DNA of 60,036 bases from Hymenoscyphus infarciens (Eukaryota; Ascomycota; Leotiomycetes; Helotiales; Helotiaceae): NCBI GenBank assembly GCA_001414345.1, contig LLCB01000339.1, forward strand, positions 1-60,036, in the 5' to 3' direction. The position numbers and the translations under genes are program-made. Position 1 is the stretch's first letter, and the number at the start of each line of letters is the position of its first letter. Below, piece by piece: positions 14,301 to 25,160 of the stretch. The notes under the pieces are model-generated. The model was not told where the DNA came from and did no database searches. It saw only the letters and a list, made by a program, of their open reading frames with translations.

Positions 14301-16762
14301 GCTAATAACTCTTTTATAGATATCTTATATAAAGAGGAATATCTAAAGGTATTTAGACCTTTAAGATTAATCTTATAGTTATAGTATTAGTAAAGTAGAA
14401 GAGTATCTAAGATAGCCTTAGAAAATACCTCTTTAAAGTCTTAGTATTTATTAAGAAGAGCGATATTAAGAGCTATATCTAGTTCTTAATTAACTATAAT
14501 AGTATTAATTTTATATATACTTATAGTAAATATCTTACTATTCTCTTAGAGTAAGTAATAATATATTCTTATAACTAAAATAGCTAAAATATTAATAATA
14601 AAGTTCGACTTCTTTAAGATAAAGGGTTTCTAATAGTATACTAGAGTAAGCACCTTCTTTATAATACCTTTAAGTTCTTTCTTTATAACCTAGTATTTTA
14701 CTTATATTAAGGACTTATAGCCTCCTCTACTATATATAGTTAGAGTATAACTAGCTAGGGTTATAGTATTAATTTTAAAGTAATTTATAGGCTTTAAGAG
14801 CCTTCTACCTTATTAGCGTTATTCGTCTATTTCTATAGCTTAGTTATAAGTATTAGCTTTATCTTAGTAAGAGGGTATAGAGTCTTTTAGTTATATAGCG
14901 TCTTAAGAGAGAGGAGTCGGCTGTCGAGTAGAGAAGTAAAGCTTAAGATTATTAGGCTAGAGTAGTTTCTAATAAGTTATATTAATATTAATATAAAAGT
15001 ACTTAAAGAACCTCTAACTAAGAATAATATTATATAGACCTAAGTCTAAGAGAATAAATAGTATATTAAAGAATTTATAGCTATTTAAGATATAATTTAA
15101 AAGAAGATAGTATATAGCTTTACTCTTAATTTCTTTATTATATTTATAAATCTTAATAAGAGTAGAAAGTCTTTTAGTCTTTAAACTATAGAACTTTATA
15201 AGATCGTAACCGAGTTATATATTTATAAAAGAAAAGGCATTTACTCTAAGATTACTAAAAGTAGTAGTTTATATACTAAATCTATTAATAGTTATTATAC
15301 TAAGTAAAGTAAACGCTTTTCTATTAATTAATAACCGTAGATTAATCTTAGAGAGATTAATCTTATATTTACCTAAGAAGGAGTCTTCTCTTAAGCTTCT
15401 TTGTTTTCTAACTCTAAGCTAGTATCTTTTCTTTTAAGCTTTTTAAGGTTAACCTTATATATCCTTAGCTTTAGATAATTCTTAATATAATAACTAAGCT
15501 TACTATAGTTAAAGTACTTATCTAATAGTCCTAGAGTTAAGTAGTTATTTATAGTAAGAGCGTTAAAGTATCTAAGAGGGATAAAGGAGACTATAGAGGA
15601 AGAAGGGCTAGTAAGCGTAGAAGTAAGTATATATAAGTTTAAAGTAGGAGGAAAGTTCGTTACTTATACTCTTTAAGAAGTAAGATTTTAGAGATTACTA
15701 TTAATACTACTTATAAGATTATAAAAAGAGTTTATATCTCTTTTAGCTTAGAACTTAGTAATAATAAGAGATTAGCGTAGTATAAGAGTTAACTTATTTT
15801 ATAAGTCTTTTACCTAGTTTTATAAGAGAACTTCGGCTTTATTTATAAGTTATTAGAACTTAGTATAGAAGTTATAGAAAGTTTCTATCTTTAATATAAT
15901 AAGGTCTTAGTATTAGATATAAGCTTCTTAGTATAAGTAAGAGTTAATAGCAATGTTTTAGAGGTAAGTTAATATCTCTTTATAGCTACTAAACTAGTTA
16001 ATAGTATTAAACTTATATCTTAGGTAAATATAGTTTTAGGCTCTTCTAAAAGTATAATAGAAAATTAAATTTATTCTTACTTTCTTAGACTTAAAGTAGT
16101 TAGTATTAATAAATAACTTTACTATAATTTCAGTTTCCTAGGTTATATAGGTGAATTCGTCTTCTATAGTAAATTAGTAAGGATTAGCTATCCTACTTAT
16201 CTTTTTAGATAATAGAGCTATAGAAGAGGAATAAGTTATATTAAGAGTTTATAGCTAAATAGAGGTATATTAATAAGAAGTACTAGTTATATTTAAAGTA
16301 TTTACTTTAAGTTTATAAACTTTACTTATTAATAAGGTTATTACTTTAAGGATTTATTATAAAGTAGAGTTAGATAGAGGTAGTTTAAGGATCTTATATT
16401 ATAAGAAACTAGCAGTTATCTTAATAAGAGGAGGTAGTAGTAGTATAGTAATAGCTAGTATATATGTTTTTTTAGGTCGAGTTCTTAAGCTAGATTAGAA
16501 TACAACGTTAATAGAAGAGAGAAGAGGGATTAGCTCTACTAACTCTAAAATAGAGTAGAATAGTTCTTAGGTTAATAAGTTACTTTTAAAGAACTCGACA
16601 TAGCTAATAGAAGAACGCTAGACCTTACTACTCGACGTAAATAGGTTAAGCTTTATAGAGGAGGAAGGTAAATTTAGTAGATTTAATATAAGTAAATATA
16701 TATATTATTATTAGGATATTAGTAAAAGCCTTCCTAGGTAAAGAGAGAGAGTTTAGTTTTAG

Positions 16763-16953
16763 TATAATAGCTCTCTATAAATATATAAAGAGAGTACTTA
16801 TAGAATAGTATCTAGTATTAAGGAAAACTAAACTAAAGAGAAAAGTAAAGAGTATAAGTACTCTAGCTTTATTTATATATATTAAGTAAAGCCTTAGCAA
16901 AGCCTCGAGCTAACCTAGTCACGTAAGTGACGTATATAACTAGGACTGTCATA
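16763..16953 (-). repeat. 5' LTR (element sense) of gypsy copy A
   Basis: 191 bp, TATAATAG...CTGTCATA, matching the other LTR over its length with transition-type differences. It is followed directly by the AACAT target duplication. Confidence 0.88.
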
Positions 16954-17018
16954 AACATAGTATATTTAGACTTCTATTATATACTTAAAATCGCTCTTTT
17001 TACACTTTCTACTATATA

Positions 17019-17375
17019 GAGCCGCTACTAGAGCTTGTCCTCTTCCTTCTTCTATCGTCGTTAGTACTTGAATTTAAGAGAGGAGAGAGAGTATATATAA
17101 TAGTAGAATAGTACTTTTAAAGAAAGGAATAATATAGAGTAGTATTTAAAAGAAGGAGTAATTAATTCGATTTATCTTAAGAGATTCTACTACTAAGGAT
17201 ATCGTATTTTAATAGATACTTAGAGCTGCTACTAGAGCTTATCTTCTTCCTTCTTCTATTATTATTAGTACTTAAATTTAAGAGAGGAGAGAGAGTATAT
17301 ATAGTAGTAAGATAGTACTTTTAAAGAAAGGAATAATAGAGAGTAGTATATAGTATTTAAAGAAAGAAGCGATAT
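17019..17375. repeat. Direct repeat pair, 204-bp period, differentially RIPped
   Basis: A block of about 145 bp starting GAGCCGCTACTAGAG at 17,019 recurs as GAGCTGCTACTAGAG at 17,223. In the first part, nearly all differences are C to T or G to A (TCGTCGTTAGTACTTG becomes TATTATTAGTACTTAA). The two copies therefore show the mutation process directly. No gene is visible in 16,959-17,700. Confidence 0.75.
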
Positions 17376-17724
17376 AAGAGGGTTAGTATATAGAGTAAGT
17401 ATACTTTCTAGCCTATAAAATAAATAGTACTAACTCTAATTAAGAAATTAGTATATAATCGAGAAAAGTAGCTAAAAGTACTTAAATAATCTTAAATTAA
17501 GATTATTTAAGCTTTTAAAATAAGCTAATTACTTTAATATTAAGTAATCTAGAGTAATTAGTTTAAAAAAGGCCTAGTTTTAAGATATAATTTAGAAACT
17601 TATTATAATAATAAAAGTCGATTTATATAGTCTTTTTATATTATATATATATATCTCTTACTCTAATATATTTTAATTTAATATTTAATACCTTTTATAA
17701 TTATTTATTAATTATATAACTTTT

Positions 17725-17895
17725 ATAATTTACAATTTACGATTTACAATTTATAATTTAGCCTCTAAAAAATCTACGTTTATTAATTTACGATTTATAA
17801 TTTACGATTTAGCTCTAAAGAGCTATATACTTAGAAATCTAAGCTTTACGATTTACGATTTACGATTTATGATTTACGATTTGCGATTTAGTCGT
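17725..17895. repeat. Degenerate heptamer tandem repeat (ATTTACG)n
   Basis: Runs of ATTTACG, ATTTACA and ATTTATA alternate with short unrelated spacers. The purest stretch, at about 17,845-17,890, has five to six units. The heptamer is not the fungal telomere unit TTAGGG. It marks the edge between the RIPped block and less mutated DNA. Confidence 0.75.
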
Positions 17896-18010
17896 CGTTT
17901 CCGACTTTTGGTATGTACGGGACGCCCTACCAATAGAGGGAACTCACTAAAACCCCCGAACGAAACCAAAAAAAAAAAAAAAAAGAATGATTTTAATCAT
18001 CTGTGCAAAT

Positions 18011-18085
18011 TGCCCACTCTCGGAATCGAACCGAGGATCTTCTCATGTCACTATATACGAGTGAGACGCTGTACCACTACTGTAT
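18011..18085 (-). pseudogene. tRNA-Thr(CGT)-like gene, 5' part degenerate
   Basis: The minus strand contains a full T-arm with B-box GGTTCGATTCC (18,019-18,035, 5-bp stem CTCGG/CCGAG), a 3' acceptor strand AGTGGGC and discriminator A at 18,011. The anticodon stem is TCTCA/TGAGA. Its 16-nt loop fits a 7-nt loop with anticodon CGT (18,059-18,057) plus a 9-nt intron after position 37. A 17-nt T run on the minus strand at about 17,969-17,985 is a typical pol III terminator. The 5' acceptor strand that should pair (GCCCACT) is absent and the D-stem does not pair, so it is probably a decayed copy. An alternative anticodon-stem pairing (TCACT/AGTGA) exists but puts G at position 33. Confidence 0.55.
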
Positions 18086-18109
18086 AGATATTAGCTTGGG
18101 ATCGGTGTA

Positions 18110-18320
18110 CAACTTCAGGTTTGGGGAAGACATACAGCCAAGCGGGCGCTGATAGGCGCGTTTTTTTGGAACAAGTGCTTGCTATTTGTGGTAATGATCA
18201 GAAATTTGATTTGTGGCCCCACCTGTGGGGAATCATCACTCCGCTTTGGTTCGCTTGCGGGGTTACTTCTGCTAATCCATCCTTATTAAATCACTACTTA
18301 TTAAGAATTTCCAAGTAGAG
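18110..18320. other. Short non-RIPped segment between repeat blocks
   Basis: About 210 bp with normal CpA/TpG content, including the GC-rich phrases GTGGCCCCACCTGTGGGG and GCTTGCGGGGTTAC. It is bounded on both sides by AT-rich mutated DNA. It has a 65-codon frame but no recognisable product. It may be a fragment of a younger mobile element; that is inference only. 18,321-18,600 returns to RIP-like sequence without genes. Confidence 0.4.
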
Positions 18321-18847
18321 GTCTAAGATAAGATCGACACTAGTAACCTAGACTTCTACGTAGACTCTACGAAAGTAAAGCGCTCCTTCTGTTCAGAGTC
18401 TTATATACTATATAGATACTATATAGAATATAGTCTAATCAAGGCATTTATAATAGTTTTATACGAAAGTTTCTTAGTAGGTACTTAGTATTAAAAAAGT
18501 AATAATAATCTACTAGAGTAAAGAGTTAATAAAATGCTTAGGCTTAGCTCTTTTAGAGTAAGTAAGAATTATTTTAATTTTTTAAATTCTATGCTTTCTT
18601 TTGCTCTCTACTCGTACTCTCTTCCGAAGTCCTAGCTTTTCTCTGACGTGGACGTTGGGAAATATGACGGTAAACTTTTATCTTCCTTGATATGTCCTTG
18701 GGAAAAGTAAATTATGTTTGATCGCGTCCGGGTATACCATATAAAAGACTGACTACCTATAAACTCCGCGCCCTAGCATCATAAAGGATAATTGCAAGAA
18801 CAGACCTCAAGCCCCCAGCAGGTCTCCCTAGCGCAGACCCTTCAGCA

Positions 18848-20297
18848 TCAAGTCGAGACCGTCACCCCAGAAAGCTCGGCTCGATGCATAAAAGTCTGAA
18901 CAGCGAGCGCTTCCTTCCTCAACTGCTCTTGCTTCTTCCTCTCTTCCTCAACCTTCTTTTCCTCCTCCGCCTTCCTCTTTGCTTCCCTCGCCTCTTCATT
19001 CTTCTTTTTCTCCTCCTCTCTCTTCTTCGTCTCCTCGACCTTCTTCCTCGCAGCCCAATCTTGAAAAGCCTCTCGCTTGCGAGTACAGAATAAAACCACC
19101 TCCCTCGTAGCCAGGACATCCTCCAGACAATCGTGAATCCCACCTTTATTCTGTCGAAACTCGATATCAAGCAGTTCCTCGCAAAGAAGTCGCAATCCGA
19201 ATGAGCGCCACGAGATATCCACCGTCTTTTTTGCCAGAATCCCCGAGTCGACGATGCGTGGATGGATAAGACGTAGAGCGTTCAAATCGTTCTCCAAGGC
19301 GTGGCCGATGAGGATGGTCTTGCTATCAATGTACTTCCATAACTCCTCGCGTGCGCCTTTCCAACCATCCAGTGCCTCGCCGTTGCGAATTGCAGTGTTT
19401 AGTGTTTTTCGAGAAACTCCGTGGACGGTAGAACGCATTGTGGTAATCATTTCGGGGGGTGAGACGTATTTGTTGATTATCACGGCTCCGGAAACGTAGT
19501 CGGTGACGCAGAGGAGGATGGCTTCGCCGGCTCCGCTAGCTACTCCTGCCATTTCGCAATCGAGGGTGACGGCTTGGAACTTTCCATTCCCGAACGAGGC
19601 TTGTGGTGTTTGGAGGAAGTCCTTGTGACTGGTGTATTGAATACCGTGTTGAAATTTGTGCTCTGGCTCCTTCTGACATCCTTCACCAGGTGTGTTGCAG
19701 CAGAGCCATAGTCTGATACCACCGGGATCCTATCAGGTTGTGAGCTCTTTTCAAAACACAAAAATGGGACACCGGAAGTAATCGCAAGCTCTTACCTTTG
19801 GGTTCGCTCTTGCCAACCGTTTGGGATGAAAACGGCATTCTCGAACTTCTCCTTCTCGATCAACCGCGTGTTGTTCCTTCCCTGTATAGATTCAGCATCA
19901 ATGAATGACTCCAATTGCCGTCAAAAAACTTACTGTTGCAGTTGACACATTTTCTCCGACCAACATAATCTTCAGGATCAAACGGTCGGGTAATGTAATT
20001 GCTCTCTCGAAGCGTCTCCTCCGGGTGGACATGGACTGCTAAAGCATCGAGTACGGCTTGGGAATCAGAGAGTGGATTCACCGACCAATTTGATTTTCCG
20101 TCTTGGGCCTTTGGTGATTGTAAATCGATTCTCTGGCAGCTGCTTGAAGAAGATGCAATTGCTTTTCGTGATTGGCGGGGTTGTGGAGGCTTGGCAGGTA
20201 CTTGCGGAGATCGGTGTTGAGAAGAGTATTGCAGGTGCTTTTCATAGTTCTTTTGGTTGTTGAATGTCACCCGGCAGAGGTCGCAACGATGAGACAT
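18848..20297 (-). CDS. Zinc-finger REX-type DEDDh 3'-5' exonuclease
   Basis: Three exons (20,297-19,934; 19,881-19,796; 19,729-18,848) join to 443 codons plus stop. Introns of 52 and 66 nt have GTAAGT/CAG and GTAAGA/TAG ends. Residues 5-28 are a C2H2 finger (C5, C8, H21, H28). C117, C120, C137 and H140 look like a second metal site, and a Cys-rich segment follows at 158-174. The exonuclease domain carries Exo I DCEM (D207, E209), Exo II GHALENDL (D298) and Exo III H349-x4-D354, so all DEDDh residues are present. The tail from about residue 365 is a Glu/Lys/Arg-rich likely coiled coil. The Rex3/Rex4-like fold trims RNA 3' ends in nucleus or nucleolus; the substrate is not shown by sequence. 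I chose ATG 20,297 because the frame upstream lacks an ATG. It is transcribed away from the CSC1 gene. Confidence 0.85.
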
Positions 20298-20698
20298 CTT
20301 TGTTTTGACTTTGGAGGATTCCAAGCCGAGTTGAGTGGACGTTTAGTGAGGTTATTAAAATGTTGCTGTTGGAGAAGATGGCAAACGGAAGAGTGTCAAG
20401 GTGGTACAAATGCGTAACCGGCGCTAACAGTCGCGAACACAAGAAGTGAAAGGCCAGGAAAGAGCCACCTACATATCAAACGGAACAAGGAACAAACCAG
20501 GTGACGAGCAGTTCCTCGTGCCTTCAAAGAACGACACGGAGTAACCTGAAGCTACCTGCCTCGAGATGGACCAAACACTACCTATAATTCGCAACCTACT
20601 AAAATCGTAATTAATAACGCAAAGATATAATAAAATCATGACTAGAAGTGCAAGATGCTATTGAATCTCTCTCCGAGGTTTTGAAGGTTTTTCTCTTA

Positions 20699-21166
20699 TT
20701 ATAGTCGAGTTGTAGACGGGGTACTTTGCGTAAAATAATGAGTCTGCTGCTGGTTTGTGTCGGCAAGTGTTGGGTCATCATGAGAGAGTTTTGGAAACCC
20801 GGAGAGGTAGCTGATTTCTCGGGATCCCAATCCCAAGATATCATAAATGTCAAATAGAGTGTTGTTTATCCAACTTCTCTCGGGAGAACCCATCTTCATG
20901 AGGTCGCGATAAACTAGTAATCTGTAGCGTGCCGGGCGCTGCCAAGGGCCGCAGAAAAAAATCAATAACACGCTTTTCCCCGCACTATTCAGAGCCTTCT
21001 CAAGATCTTCGTTGAGCTGGTCAAGGGTTATATCAAGTGGCTTACCGCCTCCGTTTCCGCGGGTCTCTGCATCTGAATTTTGAATTTTGGCAAGAAAATG
21101 ACCCGAATCTTCACTGAGGCTTGTTTCAAGCTCGCTGATTGGTAGGATGAAGCTCTCCCGACCTCT
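20699..21166 (-). other. Possible coding exon, unrecognised protein
   Basis: A frame open for 155 codons runs from just after a TGA at 21,169 to a TAA at 20,699. Its first ATG lies two thirds of the way in, so a real gene would need an upstream exon. The translation has ordinary globular composition (segments LDITLDQLNEDLEKAL, LVYRDLMKMGSPERSW). It does not look like a chance frame opposite another gene, since no gene lies on the other strand. I found no convincing donor/acceptor pair linking it upstream. It may be a gene fragment. The flanks 20,298-20,698 and 21,167-22,415 otherwise hold only the upstream regions of the two neighbouring genes. Confidence 0.35.
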
Positions 21167-22415
21167 TCAGCTCAGCTCTTCAGGGATCTCATGGCGGGCC
21201 AGACCCTTCAAGGCCCGTACGGAGTATGTTGTACTTGTAGAAGTCACGTAGTTCATCTCGCTTGCATTCATGAGATTCATGGGAAATGCATGCAATTGCG
21301 ATGCATTTTCTCTTGACAATTACCTTTCTGCAATGCTGAGCCTCATGGTCTGGACTTTGTCCATTTTGAATCCTCAGGTTGACAAGGTTGGTAGAATGTC
21401 GGGTTATTCCCACGGAGGGGAAGGTGTCTCTTATTTTTCAGCTGAAGTCAATCCAAACTGAATCAGATGCCAAGCCGCTGTCGATGAATGGCTCCCGTCT
21501 GATGTCCAAGTAACTTTACTACTAGTGCTAAGCGGCGGTCAACGTATTTGGTTGGCAATTCCTGCTAAATTCCCTCGTTTCACCCGCATCGCATCTGTGT
21601 GGCCCGGTGGGCGCGTAACACCTGTGCCATGCTCCTTGCCGCCTGAAGCAAGTAGAGGTAGCAAGTAGGACCACCTGGCGCGCATCAGAAAGAAGTTACG
21701 CCGCTCCACGATGATGGCTTGGTGGGAGATTCATTCGTCGCGTGAAGCCATCTCTCAAGACCCTGTCGATAAGGCGGTCGTTAGCAGGATGCTGTCGTCC
21801 CAAAGAGGATGCGATGCCACTTTGATAAATACTTGTCTCCTCGCCTGTGGATATTTTCGTCTCCAAACGAGTGAAACATTGACGAGGATCCTCATTTGCT
21901 CCCATATCACGGTGCTTCCGTGGTGTCATCCCATATTTACCTCTACTCCGTACAGCCAAAACAAGAAAAACAACAGCTGTTTGTTCCATCGCTTCCAAAT
22001 CCCATCTTCATAACTCGGCACTCCTCATTTGGCCCATTTCTCACTCTGCTGCAACGCAACAACAAGGCACTCCATCGCGACAACGTGATCCTTACCAGGA
22101 TTTGGGACCTCGTCGCTGGTGTGTACGTCATAACAAGGATAGCTGGTCGATTAATCTCCTCATTCCCTGCTTTCTTTCTCCATCCCCCCCAGCCAACCAT
22201 TTAATTTTAGGGGTCGCCAGCAGAAAAAGTGTCTGTGCAGTTGACTTTGCGATTTGCTACTTGAACCTCGTTGCTTTTCCTCCCTCCTTTCTTCGCCCTT
22301 GTAACCAGCAGCCCAGTCCTCCTCCCTCCCTCCCTCCCTCGACCCCACGAGGTCAATCGCGAGGAATTCCCCAATTACAACAACACCATCACCATCGCAT
22401 TTCGATATCGAAATC

Positions 22416-25160
22416 ATGGACGAACCCGCCGACAATGTTCCCAATACCACCCTCTCCGCCTTGATCTCAACATTGACCCCAACCGCTGTCCTGGCGGGGG
22501 TTTATGTAACCATCTTCCTCTTGTTGCGAATGTCACAGCAAAGATGGTACTCCCCAAGAACCTACCTCGGCGCATTGCGCGAACAGTAAGTTGCAATTCC
22601 TCACACGATACTTGCAATCCACAGTCCTAACTTGTCTAGGGAGCGCTCCCAGCCTCTTCCCACCGGTTTGTTCAACTGGATTGGCCCCTTCTGGAAGATC
22701 CCCGATACCTACGCTCTTCAACATCAATCCATTGACGCCTACCTCTTCCTCCGATTCCTTCGCATGACCGTCGTCATTATGTTTGTCGGATGCTGCATCA
22801 CCTGGCCCGTCCTCTTCCCAATCAATATCACCGGGGGCGGCGGTGGAGGTCAATTGAACATGCTCTCTTTTGCCAACATCAACAAGGACGCTTCGGGTGG
22901 GAAATATCGATACTTTGGAAGCGCCGGCTGTGCGATCATCTTCTTCAGTTTTGTGCTTTTCTTGGTCACCAGAGAGAGCATCTTCTACATCAACTTGCGC
23001 CAGGCTTTCTTGTTATCGCCCGTCTATTCCAACCGAATCTCGGCGAGAACTGTCCTGTTTACTTCTGTCCCCACCGAATATCTGGATGAGGCGCGGCTCC
23101 GAAGAGTCTTTGGTAGCGCGGTCCGAAAAATCTGGATCACCCGTGACTCGGAGAAGGTCGATGAGTTGGTCGAGGAACGCGACAAGGTGGCTTACAAGTT
23201 GGAGGCTGCCGAAGTGAAGCTTATCCAGCTGGCAAACGGAGAAAGACTCAAGGCAGCAAAGAATGGAGGCCCCAATGCCGAGGAAGAACTGATTGAGAGC
23301 GGCCAGGGCAATGAGTCTGGCTCAGTAGCCAGTCGCTGGATTCCAACCAAGAAGCGTCCATCTCACAAACTCGGCAAATTCGGTTTAATTGGGAAGAAGG
23401 TTGACACCATCGACTGGGCCCGTGAACGATTGGCTACCATTATTCCAGAGACAGAAGCTGCTCAGGCCGCGTACCTCGCGGGGGAGACCAAACTCGTCGG
23501 AAGCGTTTTTATCGAATTTGCCTATCAATCCGATGCACAGGCTGCTTTCCAAACACTCTCACATCACCAGGCCCTGCACAGTATGTTTTCTTCTCTTTCT
23601 TTTTTGCCCCGTGTGCTGCTAACATATCCTTAGTGTCACCCCGTTACATTGGTGTAAACCCCAAGGAGCTTGTCTGGAAGTCGTTGAAGATTAGCTGGTG
23701 GCAACGCGTTCTTCGCCGAATTGCAGTGCTTGCTTTCGTTACCGCTTTGATTGTCTTCTGGGCCATTCCTGTTGCGTTCGTTGGTCTCATCTCCAACATC
23801 AACTATTTGAAGGACACGTACACATGGCTCCACTGGTTGAACGCAATTCCCAGTATAATTATGGGTGTTGTTACTGGTCTTTTACCTGCCGTGGCGCTAT
23901 CGATTCTGATGTCCTTGGTTCCCATTATCATGAGAGTTGTTGCTAAGCTTGCTGGCGAACCATCCCTGGCAAGAGTGGAGCTCTTCACCCAAAACGCATA
24001 TTTCTGCTTTCAGGTCATTCAGATCTTCTTGGTCGTCACACTCTCCTCCTCGGCTCCGACTCTCATCAGCACGATCAGTAAAAACCCAACAGGTATCCCA
24101 ACCCTACTCGCCACCAACTTACCAAAAGCCTCCAACTTTTACATCAATTACTTTTTGGTTCAAGGTTTGACCGTCTCTTCGGGATATCTTTCCCAGGTCG
24201 TTGGATTCTTCATCTTCAAGATCATGTACAAGTTCTTGGCCAAGACACCTAGAAAGATGTACCAGAAATGGTCAGGCTTGAGCGCCATCTCTTGGGGTAG
24301 CACTATGCCAGTCTTCACCAACATTGCTGTCATCGGATTGACCTATTCTTGCATCGCACCCCTGATCCTTGGATTTGCTACCGTCGGCATGTCCTTCTTC
24401 TATATCGCCTTCCGATACAATATCCTCTTCGTGAGTGATAGCCAGATCGATACCAAGGGTCTCATATACCCCCGCGGACTCCAACAACTCCTCACCGGTG
24501 TCTACCTCGCTGAGGTCTGTCTCATCGGCCTTTACGGTATCGCTGCAACACCAGGCCCACTAGTTCTCATGGTTATTTTCCTCATCTTTACTGTCCTGTT
24601 CCACGTCTCGCTCAACTCTGCCCTCGACCCTCTCTTGTACAATCTTCCTAAATCCTTGGAAGCCGAGGAAGAATCCCTCCGCGAAGGACTCGAAGCAGGA
24701 CTCCACCCCCACGGCGCGGAGCTCAAGGAAGAGAAGGTCGGTCAGGTCACCAGCGGCACAGTACCACACAAGAAACCCAACTTCATCAGCAAGTTCTTTG
24801 CTCCTCATATCTACACTGACTACCACACCCTCCGTCGTCTTGTTCCTCACGATCTAGTGGACCCTGATCATTTGTACGAGGAGGCTACTTCTGCGAACGC
24901 GTATTATCCGCCTTCTGTTACTAGCGAGGCGCCGCTTCTATGGATTCCGAGGGATGTTTCGGGGGTTAGTCGACAGGAGGTGCTTCATACTAGTCGGGTT
25001 ACTCCTTGTATTGATGATGGGTGTACGCTTGATGAGAAGAATAAGTTGGTTTGGGATCAGGAGAATGCTAGGCCGCCTCTCTGGGTAAGTTGTTTTTCTG
25101 TGCTATTGATGAGGTGATTTGGCTAACGTGTTTGATTAGGCTGAGAAGGTGTACTATTGA
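22416..25160 (+). CDS. CSC1/OSCA (DUF221, RSN1-type) calcium-permeable channel
   Basis: Four exons (22,416-22,585; 22,640-23,580; 23,634-25,084; 25,140-25,160) encode 860 residues. The introns are 54, 53 and 55 nt with CTAAC-type branch points. The N-terminus has a membrane helix near 20-38 and then the family segment RTYLGALREQERSQPLP. Two further helices follow. Next comes a cytosolic RRM-like region with a basic linker, then a multi-helix channel block (roughly residues 390-720) with VEL..QNAYFCFQV and PRGLQQLLTGVYLAE. The C-terminus is a short PHM7-like extension. Members are osmotically or mechanically gated cation channels of plasma and internal membranes. Length and order match fungal family members. 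The upstream region has CT-rich tracts (22,300-22,350). Confidence 0.93.

Larger units (their letters stand above)
11154..16953 (-). mobile_element. Complete but RIP-inactivated Ty3/gypsy LTR retrotransposon (copy A)
   Basis: Two 191-bp LTRs (11,154-11,344 and 16,763-16,953) bound a 5.4-kb interior, and the element is flanked by a perfect 5-bp target duplication AACAT (11,149-11,153 and 16,954-16,958). The minus-strand orientation follows from two observations. The complement of 11,345-11,365 gives a purine-rich tract (AAAGAGGGGGTAG) directly before the LTR. The minus-strand sequence at about 13,868-13,904 reads TYLDNILIY, a RIPped YLDDILIY reverse-transcriptase box. With gag-PR-RT-RH-INT order, gag lies near 16.7-15.4 kb and integrase near 12.7-11.5 kb. 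Stops in every frame show it cannot encode proteins. Confidence 0.88.

Noticed and set aside
17725..17895. Possible interstitial telomere repeat
   Set aside because: The unit is ATTTACG with A/T variants, not TTAGGG or a known fungal telomere variant.
17869..18087. 72-codon plus-strand frame
   Set aside because: It crosses a poly-A run and the antisense of the tRNA-Thr relic; the LGIEPRIF stretch is the well-known translation of a tRNA T-arm.
22632..22639. Short GT-AG intron alternatives at the CSC1 first junction
   Set aside because: Only 22,586-22,639 joins LREQ to ERSQPLP in frame, matching the conserved family segment.
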